From: Elephas maximus indicus
Lineage: Eukaryota > Chordata > Mammalia > Proboscidea > Elephantidae
Direction of reading: 5' to 3'
Assembly: GCF_024166365.1 (NCBI RefSeq)
Contig: NC_064820.1
Coordinates: forward strand, 88,860,001-88,924,000
DNA: 64,000 nucleotides
The translations under genes were made by a program, and so were the position numbers. Every line of letters starts with the position of its first letter. The first letter of the stretch is position 1. Shown here in pieces: positions 10,791-21,867 of the stretch. Under the pieces are notes generated by a model. It was given only the letters and a program-made list of their open reading frames with translations. It made no database searches and was not told the DNA's origin.

Positions 10791-12320
10791 ATAAACTATT
10801 AGTCTTAAAAAATTAATATGAAAAGGCCTCTGTTCTGACACGCTGTTCTTTCACATAGAGTTTTACAAACGGCAGATCCTGATTCATTGTAAGTGGTAAA
10901 AGCAATTTTTAAAATAGAATTAACATTTTAAAAATACAATAGAATACTATAAAATAGTAGAATATATTAGGATACAATACTATAGATCAGAGGGCATCAC
11001 ATGTGCTGACCCTTTAATTTCAGTTACCTAAATGCCTACATGCTATTGGCTTATGTGTAAAGCATATTTCTTACTAGGGTTGCAGTCAAAAAGGCGTGAA
11101 AGCTTTAACAGTGTATGAACAGTGCTCTAGTGGCCCCTTTAATTGACCAAAAGCCCACAACATCATCTGCACTTATTATGAAGCTAGTCTGAAGAAATAG
11201 CTTTGCCAGCATGTGGCAGAAATAGCACATATAGGATTTTTAACTCAAACAATATTTATACAATCTTGTTTGGTGGTTTGGTGGAGGAGGTTAAAACTAC
11301 TGGCTAAAAATGAAACCTCAGGGTTATTGATAATATGCATTTTCTATGTTACTTCAGTTTACCGTTGTCCTATAAAACCAAAAGTTATTTGTAATGGAGA
11401 TAAAGCACAAGGATGTACTCTGCTTTTGCATTAAAGCTGTCTCCTTATAGATGAGATAAAATCCAATATGCCTATGTTGTTTCATCGTATATACTGATAG
11501 AGACAAAGGGGAAGAGAGCTGTCACCAACTGCCTTAAACACTAGGTGAATAATCGCCATCTCCTCAGGAGAGTCCTTTGCCCTAAAAGCCTTCGACTCCA
11601 GGTCATCCGTCTTTACATTTTCTTGGGCACATGGGCCTCCTGTCTCTTTTTGCAAATTAAGGGCACTCACCAGAGTTGCCACACTGGGTGCTAATGAATT
11701 CTCTGAGACTAATCTACACAGTAATGAGAACTGGAATCTGTCACTCACTCTCCCGGGAGGTAACAGTTCACGTGCCGTTACATCACCCTATTAAAATAAC
11801 TTATTAGCTGTGTTGCTTGTCTGCTACTATTCATTAAGAAGGTGTGACCAAAGAGACATGCGTTTGAGCAAATGATGCCATTTAATTTGAATAGTTCTCC
11901 ATTCCATTTTGTTTTTATGGCTGAATGCAGATACATTGGAAGTAAATGTAAGCATTTTGTACACATCCTAGCTATCCTAGGAAAGTATCAGCAAACTTCA
12001 GACTTTTCAATAACTCGATCTAAAAAAAAAATTGGCTGAGAATCTGTATCCCATTCAAAATGTGTGGGGAAACTTGTATACTCCACTTCCTGCAATTTCG
12101 CCTCCCAGGAAATATTTCTGTTTTGCAAGAGGCTTTCAGTAGAGGCATAAGTTATTACACCAGGAAACCACTGATAGATCATTCTGAGAGCTGAATGGGG
12201 GTGGGTAGATTTAGATGGATTAATAGGGAGTGAGATGCAATTTTTATCATAAATCCAACAAATTATATAAAAATGTCTCTGCTTTTTTTTTTTTTTTTTG
12301 ATCAATATAATATCCTGGTA
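10791..12320. other. Unassigned sequence
   Basis: I see no gene here. Several frames of 60-105 codons overlap on both strands without recognisable domains. There is a T18 run near 12282. Confidence 0.4.
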
Positions 12321-12535
12321 AGGGCCCTGGTGGCACAGTTCTTAAAGCGCTAGGCTGCTAACCAAAAGGTCGAGAGTTTGAACCCACCAGCTTCTCCACA
12401 CGAGAAAGATGTAGCAATCTGCTTCTATAAAGATTTATAGCCTTAGCAACCCTATGGGGGCAGTTCTACTCTGTCCTATAGTGTCACTATAGTTGGAATC
12501 AACTCGATGACAAAGCGTTTTGTTTTGTTTTCGCT
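12321..12535 (+). mobile_element. AfroSINE, long form, TTTTG tail
   Basis: GGGCCCTGGTGGCACAG head, GAGTTTGAACCCACC B-box region, AAGATTTATAGCC body, and a GTTTTGTTTTGTTTTCG tail. Confidence 0.9.
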
Positions 12536-12539
12536 TTGA

Positions 12540-12765
12540 CCGTATGCAGAGGTTACTTAAATCCAGGCTCTTCCTTTTGGTAGTTGTATAATCTTGGGGG
12601 AAATTATCTAGCCTTTTTTATCCTCACTTACTTCGTCTATAAAATGGGAGTAAAGTAATACTTGTCTCATTCTTGAGATTGTTGGGAGATTCAATGTGCT
12701 TAGAAAAGTGTTTGGCTCACAGTAAACACTCAATAATACCTAAAACTATCATCATAAAAAAAAAA
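12540..12765 (+). mobile_element. MIR SINE
   Basis: CTATAAAATGGGAGTAAAGT and GTTTGGCTCACAGTAAACAC followed by CAATAATACC, in MIR sense order. Confidence 0.75.
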
Positions 12766-12818
12766 ATCATCATAGTTCCCATCATATCTTCATCATCATC
12801 ATCCAGTCCTCCTGGATG

Positions 12819-12943
12819 AAAGAGCTTTGTTTTGCATTTTTAAATTACAAAGAAAAAAAATCAGAAAGAGCTTCATTTTGCATTTTTAAATTACAAAGAA
12901 AAAAAATCAGAAAGAGCTTCGTTTTGCATTTTTAAATTACAAA
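12819..12943. repeat. 46-bp tandem repeat, about 2.7 copies
   Basis: A unit starting GAAAGAGCTT and containing TTTTGCATTTTTAAATTAC then an A-run begins at 12819, 12864 and 12910. Copies differ by only a few bases, so the expansion is recent or homogenised. Confidence 0.9.
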
Positions 12944-13124
12944 ACTTTTTTTTTTTTTTTAATTCTTGATGGAGCTGTTTGAAAACTGCCACTATAAGGT
13001 GTAGCTCAAAACATAAGGAAAGAAACATTAACCCTATAGTACACTTAGGGGTCCCATCAGCTGCCTTGCAGTCCCATTCTTGGTCACCTTTCACTGAATT
13101 CTTATATGAGGCACTGCTATTAGC

Positions 13125-13320
13125 AGTGTGGTTTTAAGCAAGTTTAACTCTCCAAGCTTGATTTTCTTCATCTTTAGAAAGGGGATAATAATACCTACTT
13201 CACTGCATAGTTCTGAAGATTAAATCAAATAAAAAAACACTTTGTAAGGCATCTGTCAAAGGTATAGCATGTATACGTACTCAATAATTTGAAATTATTG
13301 TGATTACTATTACTCCTGGT
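13125..13320 (+). mobile_element. MIR SINE
   Basis: TTAAGCAAGTTTAACTCTCC, then TTTTCTTCATCTTTAGAAAG, then ACTCAATAATTTG, in MIR sense order. Confidence 0.7.
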
Positions 13321-14195
13321 ATCACTGGCCTACCATCTATCAGACACAGCTCTTCATTACTTTGTAACAGTTGTGTAGGTACAGGCTGTGCCCTTTTTAC
13401 ACTTACCTGGTCTTTCTCATGTCCTCAAAAGCCTGGTGTCTCCAGAGGACTGGCTGGAAGAGGACTGGTTGTAGAACAGAGTTTTTCAATGTAGGCCATG
13501 CCTTACTTAAATGGAATCTGTAACTGACCTCATAAGTCCAACCTTCTAGCAAACTCTACAAAGTAGTCTATGTTACTGTCCCAGTTGCTTTATTCTTAGA
13601 TCATTAATTGGATTATGTACTATTTTAATAATTTTTTAAATAGCATTTTAGATTCATACATATTTATGAATAACATAAAATCACCCATAGCCTTTCAAAA
13701 CTATTTGAATTAAAAGAATACTCCAAAAGTAACAATCACTTAGGCACAGTTATTCTATACTAGGTAAAAGAGTTTCCAGATAATTTTTTTTTTTTTAGAG
13801 TCAAGCTAAATTTATGAATGGCTGACAATTAAAATCGTATCCAAATCCTATTTAAGACAGTTGGGCCTTGGCATGAGCGTGTCCTGGGAAGTTTTATAGC
13901 CGCATGGAGTATACAAAATGAAGTGTTAGGTTTTCATCATTTTTCGTGAAATATATGTTTCCAGATTTGTGTTTGCCACAAATTTTATAATAATTCTATA
14001 AAATGCAGTATAGTTTGTTTATAAGTAAATTCTTAATAACAAACTGAAAAATACATACAAAAAGATATCTTCACTTATATTTTTCTTATATAGTCTGACA
14101 CAACCTCAACAGACAGCTAAAACTACTTTAAAGTAAAAGAAAAAATAGTAGTAGTAATGTGATGCTAACAACAAATACTTCTGTCCTTTGTTCCA
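13321..14195. other. Unassigned sequence
   Basis: AT-rich with no gene or repeat I can name. Confidence 0.4.
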
Positions 14196-14345
14196 CATGC
14201 ACGTCACTGTCCTAAGCCTTTACACACATTATGTCATTTAATTCTCACACTACCCCTATAGTGGAGGTACTATTTTTATCTTTGCTCAGATAACTGCCGA
14301 AGGTCGCACAGGTAGAAACTAGAGAATCAGGACTCAAGCATCTTT
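14196..14345 (-). mobile_element. MIR SINE
   Basis: TGTCCTAAGCCTTTACACAC, then TCATTTAATTCTCACACTAC, then GGTCGCACAGGTAGAAA, in reverse MIR order. It ends at a T20 run. Confidence 0.7.
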
Positions 14346-14478
14346 TTTTTTTTTTTTTTTACCTTAAACTTCCATCTGGCTAAAATTGTTACATGGCCCA
14401 AGCTTTTCATATTTATAAAAATCAAACTTATGGTACATTAGCTGGTGATGTAGATGCTTGTCTTAAAATACAATGCAA

Positions 14479-14886
14479 GTCACTGGGTAGCGCAAATGGT
14501 TAAGTCCTCTACTACTAACTGAAAGGTTAGTGATTTGAACCTACCCAGAGCCACCTTGGAGGAGCCCTGGTGGTGCAGTGGTAAGTGCTTGGTTGCTATG
14601 TGAAAGGTTGGCAGTTTGAACCGACCCAGAGGCTCCGTGGGAGAAAGACATGGCAATCTGCTCCTGTAAAGATTGCAGCCTAGAAAACCCTACCAGGCCA
14701 TTCCACTCTGTCACGTTAGTCTGAATCAACTCAATGGCACCTAACAGCAACAACAAATAGCGCCTTGGAAGAAAAGTCTGGTGATCTGCTTCTGAAAGGC
14801 CAGTCTTGAAAACCCGATTGAGTGCAGTTCTATTCTGTACATGTGAGGTTACCACGAGTTGAAACTGACTTGACAGCAATAGGCTT
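14479..14886 (+). mobile_element. AfroSINE (RTE-like body form) split by another SINE
   Basis: The head part (14479-14562) ends at GCCACCTTGGA. The body resumes at 14758 with GCGCCTTGGAAGAAAAG, GATCTGCTTCTGAAAGGCCA and GTGAGGTTACCACGAG. The shared CCTTGGA at the break is the likely target duplication of the inner SINE. Confidence 0.88.
14563..14757 (+). mobile_element. AfroSINE, long form, inner copy
   Basis: A complete copy from GGAGCCCTGGTGGTGCAGTG through GGCAGTTTGAACCGACC and TGTAAAGATTGCAGCC to CACCTAACAGCAACAACAA. It lies inside an older SINE in the same orientation. Confidence 0.92.
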
Positions 14887-15204
14887 GTTGTGTTGACTTT
14901 TTAAAATATAATTCTAGTTAGGAAAAAAAATTCCTTCTTCCCTATGGCCTGATTTCTTTTAAACGAAGCTAGATTTCTTTCCTGTTTATGTGGTCTGGGC
15001 TAATTTGCACGACTAGTTTATATAAGGCAAGTAAAAGGAGATAATTTTTAAATTCATGACTCAAAATTGAGTGGTTCATTGGCTTTTTAAGGTGGCATGG
15101 TGACTGTATGAGATTAATAGCAAAGTAATTCCTGTAGCTCTTCTAGAAAAATCTGGTTACGGGAACAGTGGAGTTAACTCCCTAATAGGCAGCATCCTTA
15201 TGGT

Positions 15205-15362
15205 TTGGGAAACTCATTGCCATTGAATCAATTCCGACTCATATTGACCCTATAGGACAGAGTAAAACTGCTCCATCAGGTTTCCAAGCAGTGGCTGGTG
15301 GATTCAAACTGCCGACTCTTTGGTTAGCAGCCGAGCTCTTAACCACTGTGCCACCAGTGCTG
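15205..15362 (-). mobile_element. PSINE, short form
   Basis: The plus strand runs from AACTCATTGCCATTGAATCA through TAGGACAGAGTAAAACTG to GTGCCACCAGTGCT. Confidence 0.9.
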
Positions 15363-15635
15363 CCTCGTGGTTTGGAAAGTGACCCTAATTTTAGAGACAG
15401 GCCCTGATTTGACTAAGCCAATTATGGTAATTCCATTATCTTTGCCAGTCGTGGTTGAGAAACCAATGCTTAAGTCAATCAGAGTGCAACATTCTCCTGG
15501 CTGTCATTTGCCCAGTAATACATGACCCGAGTTAGTTCAGTCACACTCAGTGGAGGGACTTAGCCCATGGCTGAAAGGAGCTACCTTCTATCCCACTGGA
15601 GAAACAGCCTTAAACCAAATAAAATAAAATAAAGT

Positions 15636-15836
15636 AGTTGCCGATGAGTCGATTCTGACTCATGGCAACCCCATGTGTGCAGAATAGAACTGTGCTCCAC
15701 AGGGTTTTAAAAGCCGTGACCTTTCAAAAGCAGATCACCAGGCCTCTCTTCTGAGGCACCTTTGGATGAGCTCTAACCGCCAACTTTTATGGTTAGCAGT
15801 CTAGCGCTTAATCGCTTTTGTCGCCTGGAGACTCCT
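15636..15836 (-). mobile_element. AfroSINE, RTE-like body form
   Basis: GTTGCCGATGAGTCGATTCT tail side, AAAGCAGATCACCAGGCC body, and a GTCGCCTGGAGACTCC head. Confidence 0.85.
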
Positions 15837-16149
15837 GAAACAGCCCTAGAATGAAGTTAATGTTGTATACAGCAGAGCAGAGAGGGAAAAACTGGATATT
15901 TGATGTCATTCTTCAGTCGCCGTATCAACAAACCCTGAAGCTCACATTACCTTTAGATTTCCTTTTGAGGGAAAAATATGTTGTATTACATTTTAAGTTT
16001 GTTTGAGTCTAGCTTTCTGTTAATTTTCAGGACAAACAGAGCTGGGAAATTCATCTTCTCCTCTGAGAACCTGCCCTATAGTCCTGGGATTAAAAGGAGT
16101 AATTAGGATCAGTGTGCTTTGAATCGCTGATAATTTGACTCAGATTCAC

Positions 16150-16505
16150 ATTTATGTTTATTAAGCGCATGATGTAAATCACGTCATTCACAATGTAGGA
16201 GCCTTCATAAACATTATCTGTAAGTACCTTCATCACAAGTCGAAGGAGAGAGGTATCATTAGCCACATTTTTTAGGTGAATAAGTAAAAGCTTAGGAGCC
16301 CTGGTGGCACAGTGGTTAAGCTGTCAGCTGTTAACCAAAAGGTCAGCAGTTTGAATCCACCAGCCACTCCTTGGACAGTTCTACTCTGTCCTATAGGTTG
16401 CTAGGAGTCAGTAGGGGGCTTGGGCTGAGTAGTTAAGGAACTTTCCTGAGGTCACACTGTTACATGCTGGAAAACTCCTGTTTGAGATCAGCCTTTTTGA
16501 CTACA
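16150..16505 (-). mobile_element. MIR SINE interrupted by PSINE
   Basis: GTTTATTAAGCGCATGATGT to TTTTAGGTGAATAAGTAAAA, then after the SINE GGAACTTTCCTGAGGTCACA, in reverse MIR order. Confidence 0.72.
16293..16412 (+). mobile_element. PSINE, short form with deletion, nested in MIR
   Basis: GGAGCCCTGGTGGCACAGTG head and B-box CAGTTTGAATCCACC. The AAACCCTATGGGG block is deleted between CTCCTTGG and ACAGTTCTACTC. Confidence 0.9.
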
Positions 16506-16754
16506 GTGTCCAGTGCTATTACTCTGGCTCTTTGATTTAAGTGATTCTTGGCAGGAAGAATGGGTAGACCTGAAGAATTCCAGACCATTTCAGTTGGAGG
16601 CAATTTCCATTCATGGGGTAGACCATTACCACCTTAAGCAGTTTTTTATTTTTATTTTTTTCCTTCTGTATCTTGTGGAAAAGACACCAAAATCATAATG
16701 TATATGACATCTATAATTCCATGTAAGTTGAAATAGAAATGTCCATTCTGGTAT

Positions 16755-16902
16755 AACCACTGCCATTAAGTTGATTCCAACTCATACCAATCCTATAGGA
16801 TGGAGTAGAACTACCCTGTATGGTTTCCAAGGAGTGGCTGGTGGATTTGAACTGACAACCTTTTGGTTACCTGCTGAGCTCTTAACCATTAGACCACCAT
16901 TC
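16755..16902 (-). mobile_element. PSINE, short form
   Basis: The likely target duplication is CCATTCTGG(T/C)AT at about 16743-16754 and 16900-16912. The B-box complement GGATTTGAACTGAC is present. Confidence 0.88.
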
Positions 16903-16959
16903 TGGCATAGCTAACATATATTTTGTAAGTTGCTTTCCATTTATGTAATAAAGCTTTCT

Positions 16960-16996
16960 CTCTGTGTGTGTGTATGTGTGTATGTGTGCGTGTATT
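16960..16996. repeat. (TG)n microsatellite
   Basis: An interrupted TG/TATG run directly after CTCTCTC. Confidence 0.9.
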
Positions 16997-18020
16997 TCCA
17001 CAATATAACTGATGCATATTTAATTTAGTTTTTAATTTCTTTATTGTTTTATAATTCCCCCATTCTTGGATTTGCTAATTTAAAACATTCTAATACAATT
17101 CTAAATGGAAAACATTTGTTACTCATTCTAGGACTGCCTGCCGAATTAGCTTTGGATAACATAGCAAATGAAGATGATTATGACACATGAGAGTAAAGCA
17201 GTCCAATGTAACAATGTGTATCACAGATGACAGGGTCCCTGTGGAACTGTAATTGTTGCTTTAAAAAGCCTGAAGTTCTTCAGAGAGCACTACTGCAAAT
17301 TACCTTTATTTTTATAAAACACTTGATCTGAAAAGTTTGAAAACTCAGGTAACACCAACCCCTCTGCCTCTCCTGTTCAGTGCTTTCACCTTAGTATGTT
17401 TCTTTTGGCACCAAGTTAACTTGCATTTGCTACAGTTCCAAACCCTAATTTAAGATTAATTTTTACCGTTACCAACAACAGTGGTTCAAGCCCAAGTTTG
17501 CCACATGAACTGTCCAGAGATGTTGTAAATCCAGAGCTGAGTCATGAGGTGGGACAAATGCAGATGCTTGGGGAAGCAGGAAAAGTTTAGCCTTTGACCA
17601 GTCATGCTAGCACCAACTTGACTTCAAGGAGCTCAGTACCAAGTAAGTGGTGATGCGAAGATGCTCAAAGTGTACTCTGCTGAGTAGCAATTCCATTGGA
17701 TATTGATAGGTAACATGTTTAAAAGTGTTCTGTAGACAAATGCATTTAAGGAACATAGGTAAGGAATCCTGGAGTCTTCAATATGCTAACATGCATTGTA
17801 AATCTCCAACAGAGATAGTATGTAGTGTATCTTAAGATGCAATAAAGCACACACTGGCAAATATTAAGTTATAGCATTGAAGAGCTCCATTTGAAATAGC
17901 TTATCTACATAAAATAAAGACGATACAATAGCGAATGCCTTTTTTTTTCTTAACTATTTTGGTTTAGGAGTATTGCCTTAAAGTATTGTTTATATTAAAA
18001 TAACATTTGACATAGTATAA
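16997..18020. other. Unassigned sequence
   Basis: No gene or repeat recognised. From about 18020 to 18117, and again at 21004-21070, the sequence reads as a minus-strand MIR that is the target of the RTE. Confidence 0.4.
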
Positions 18021-18117
18021 TACATTACTTTTTTCAAAATAATTTCATCTTCATTTCTTCCTTTTATCCCCCCAAAAGCTCTGAGTCAATAATTTGAACA
18101 GCTGTATCCTATTTTAC

Positions 18118-21003
18118 CTACCACTCATCTGCCAGTTTGTCATATGTGGTGGTTTACTTGTTGCTGTGATGGTGGAAGCTGTGCCACTGGTATTTCAAAC
18201 ACCAGCAGGATAACCGATGGTGGGCAGGTTTCAACACAGCTTCTAGACCTAGACAAACTAGGAAGAGCCTGGCAGCTACTTCTGAAAAAATTGGCCAGTG
18301 AAAACCTTATGAATAGCAGTCTGATCCAGTCTGATCCAGTGCCAGAAGATGAGAGCCTCAGATTGGAAGGCACTCAAAAGACCACTGGGGAAGAGCTACC
18401 TCCTCAAAGTAGAGTCGACCTTGATGATATTGATGGAGTAAAGCTTTTAGGACTTTCATTTGCTGATGCAGCACAACTCAAAATGAGAAGAAACAGCTGC
18501 AAACATCAATTATTAATCGGAATGTGGAATATTTGAAGTATAAATACAGGAAAATTGGAAATTGCTAAAAATGAAATGGACCACATAAAGATCGATATCC
18601 TGTGCATTAATGAGCTGAAATGAATTGGAATTGGCCACTTTGAATTGGATAATCATATGGTCGACTATTCTGGGAATGATAAATTGAAGAAAAATGGCAT
18701 CACATTCATCGTCAGAAAGAACATTTCAAGGTCTATCCTGAAGCACAACACTGTCAGTGACAGGATAATATTCTTACGGCTACAAGGAAGACTAGTTAAT
18801 ATGACTATTATTCAAATTTACACACCAGCCACTAAGCCCAAAGATAAGAAATTGGAGATTTTTATCAATTTCTGCAGTCTGAAATTGATTAAACATGCAA
18901 TCAAGATGCATTGATAATAACTGGTGATTTGATGCAAAAGTTGGAAACAAACGAGAAGGATCAGTAGTTGCGAAATACAAATGTGGTGGTAAAAATAACA
19001 CATGACAGAATTTTGCAAGACCAACACTTCTCCATTGCAAATACCTTTCTCTTTTCAACATAAACAGCAACTATACACGTGGACCTGCAAGATAGAATAC
19101 ACAGAAACCAAACTGACTATAGAGAAGACAATAGAGAAGACTGATATCATAAGTCAGAACAAGGCCAGGGGCTGACTGCAGGACAGATCATCAATTGCTC
19201 ATACGGAAGTTCAAGTTTAAGCTGAAGGACATTAGAGCAAGTCCACAAGAACCAAACTACAACATTGAGTATATCCCACCTGAATTGAGAGATCATCTCA
19301 AGAATACATTTAATGCATTGAACGCTAATGACTGAAGACCAGATGAGTTGTGGAATGACATCATACACGAAGAAAGCAAAAGGTCAGTAAAAAGACAGGA
19401 AAGAAAAAAAAGACCAAAGTGGATATCACGAAAGACTCTGAAACTTGTTCTTGAACGTAGAGTTGCCAAAGCAAAAGAAACAATGAAGTAAAAGAGCTGA
19501 ACAGAAGATTTCGAAAGGGCTGCTGGAGAAGGCAAAACATTATAATGAAATATTCGAAGACCTGGAGATAGGAAAGAACATGCTTGGTATTTCTCATGCT
19601 GAAAGAATTCAAGAAAAATTTCCAGCCTCTAATTGTAATGTTGAAAGATTCTATGGGGAAAATATTGAAAGACGCAGGAAGTAATAAAAGAAGACAGAAG
19701 GAATACACAGAGTCGCTGTACCAAAAAGAATTGGTCGATGTTCAACCATTTCAGGATGTAGCATATGATCTAGAACCAATGGCATTTAAGGAAGAAGTTC
19801 AGACTGCACTGAAGACATTGGGGAAAACAAGACTCCAGGAATTGACAGAATACCAACTGAAATTTCTCAACAAATGGATGCAGCTCTGAAAGTGCTCACT
19901 CATTTATGTCAAGAAATTTGGGAGACAGCTACCTGGCCAACTGACTTGAACAGATCCACATTTGTACCCATTCAAAGAAAAGTGATCGAACAGAATGTGG
20001 AAACTATCAAATAATATCATTAATATTACACACAATTAAAATTTTGCTGAAGGTCATTCAAAAGCGGCTGCAGCAATATGTCCACAGAAAACTTTCAGAA
20101 ATTCAATGCTGATTCAGAAGAGGACGTGGAATGAGGGATATCATTGCCGATGTCAGATGGATCTTGGCTGAAAGCACAGAATTCCAGAAAGATGTGTACG
20201 TGTGTTTTATTGACTATGAAAAGGCATTCCATTGTGTGGATCATAACAAATTATGGATAACTTTGCAAAGAATGGGAATTCCAGAACATTTAATTGTGCT
20301 CATGAGGAACCCGTGCATAGACCGAGAGACAGTAGATCAAACAGAACAACTTGGTTTAAAGTCAGGAAAGGTGTGTGTCAGGGTTTTATCCCTTTACCAC
20401 ACTTATTCAATCTGTATGCTGAGCAAATAATCCAAGAAACTGGACTATATGAAGAAGAATGTGGCATCAGGATTGGAAGAAGACTCATTAACAACCTGTG
20501 ATATGCAGATGACACAACCTTGCTTGCTGAAAGTGGACAGGACTTAAAACACTGATGAAGATCAAAGACCACAGCCTTCAGTATGGATTACTCCTCAGCA
20601 TAAAGAAAACAAAAGCTCTCACAACTAGATTAATAAGCAACATCATGATAAATGGAGAAAAGATCGAAGTTGTCAAGAATTTCATTTTACTTGGATCCAC
20701 AATCAGCCCCTCTGGAAGCACCAGTCAAAATGCTCCTTAGAAGCAAGGATTGTGAGACTTCACCTCACGTACCTTTGACATGTTATCAAGAGGGACCAGT
20801 CCCTGGAGAAGGACATCATGTTTGGCAGAGTAGAGGTTCAGCAAAAAAATAGGAAGACCCTAATGAGATGGATTGACACAGTGACTACAACAATGGGCCA
20901 GCGATTGTGAGGATGGTGCAGGACCAGGCAGCATCTGTTCTGTTGTACATAGGGTTGTTATGAGTCGGAACCAACCTAATGGCACCTAACAATAACAATA
21001 ACA
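18118..21003 (+). mobile_element. RTE (BovB-like) LINE, near full length, decayed
   Basis: A near-complete RTE of 2.9 kb. The order is: 5' region (18118-18540), endonuclease region (about 18540-19080, with GMWNI then NELK-like residues), linker, reverse transcriptase with FIDYEKAFHCVDHNKLW (about 20200-20255) and the catalytic YADD (about 20502-20513), then a shortened 3' part ending CACCTAACAATAACAATAAC. Many stops and frameshifts split it into frames of 60-130 codons. The likely target duplication is T(C/T)CTATTTTAC at 18107-18117 and 21004-21014, inside a minus-strand MIR. Compared with the tail at 4188-4514 it lacks sequence near 20735. It is non-functional today but the best local reference for the RTE that probably mobilised the ACAACA-tailed SINEs. 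Confidence 0.92.
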
Positions 21004-21307
21004 TTCTATTTTACAGGTGAGGAAACTGAGGGACACAGAAATAAATGCCTTTTACAGCCAGGATAACCTAAGTTAGGGGTCAGAAAACTATGACTCACAG
21101 GGCAAATCTGGCCTGAGACCTGTTTCTGTATAGTCTGGAAATTAAGATTTTTTTTCTTTTACATTTTTAAACATTTCTTATCAAAAAGAAAAAAAGAAGA
21201 AAGAACAAAAATAGGAATATGGGATGGAGACCATATGCAGCCTGCAAAGTCTACATTATTTACTAATTGACTCTTTACAACAAAAATTTGCCAACTTCTG
21301 GATTAGG
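21004..21307. other. Resumed MIR remnant and unassigned sequence
   Basis: TTTTACAGGTGAGGAAACTG and GGACACAGAAATAAATG are the continuation of the minus-strand MIR interrupted by the RTE. The rest is unassigned. Confidence 0.5.
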
Positions 21308-21645
21308 TTGCCCTATGGTAACAAATAACCTCTATGTCTCAGTGGCTTTACCCATCAAAAATGTATTTCTTGCTGACACTACATGTCCAACACAGGTTGT
21401 CAGGAGTCTCTGCTTATTGTGATCACTCAGGAACCCAGACTGACAGGGCTTCATGTCATTATGTGCCTCCATGGTCACCAGAGCTGGGGAAAGGAATGTG
21501 TTGAGCTCAACACTGCCTCTTAAAGTTTCCACCTGGGTGTGAAACATACCACTTGTACTCAGATTTCACTGCCGTGGTCACATGGCCTCATCTAACTTCA
21601 AAGGGGCAGGAAAATGCAAGCCTACTTTGTGAATGGAAGAAGGAA
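21308..21645 (+). repeat. Unnamed interspersed repeat, copy 2
   Basis: CTCAGTGGCTTTACCCATCA, TGTATTTCTTGCTGACACT, ACAGGTTGTCAGGAG and CAGGAACCCAGACTGACAGG parallel 8310-8610. It continues to CCACATGGCCTCATC. No coding capacity and class unknown. Confidence 0.5.
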
Positions 21646-21685
21646 ATCCAAAAATATTTAACGAACAACAGCAGTGATGACAGTG

Positions 21686-21809
21686 AATACACACACACAC
21701 GTATGTATGTGTTTGTGTATGTGCAAATATTTATTGTTTTTTTTCATTTTCTCTCTCCCCTCTCTCTCCCTCTCTATACATACATATATGTGTGTGTTTG
21801 TATATGTAT
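21686..21809. repeat. CA/TG and TATG microsatellite tract
   Basis: ACACACACACACGTATGTAT, a CT-rich block (CTCTCTCCC), then TATATGTGTGTGTTTG. Frames across it are low-complexity artefacts. Confidence 0.9.
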
Positions 21810-21867
21810 ATATATCAGCTTTATATATGTATGTGTATATACACATACATATATAAAGCTGATATAT
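21810..21867. repeat. 58-bp perfect palindrome
   Basis: Every base from 21810 to 21838 pairs with 21839-21867; the axis lies between 21838 and 21839 in GTGTATATACAC. The non-repetitive AGCTGATAT / ATATCAGCT arms show it is not just microsatellite periodicity. It could extrude as a cruciform. Confidence 0.97.

Noticed and set aside
18144..18536. 130-codon frame as a host gene
   Set aside because: It lies wholly in the RTE 5' region; the same sequence recurs at 1131-1335 and 26600-26990 without the frame.
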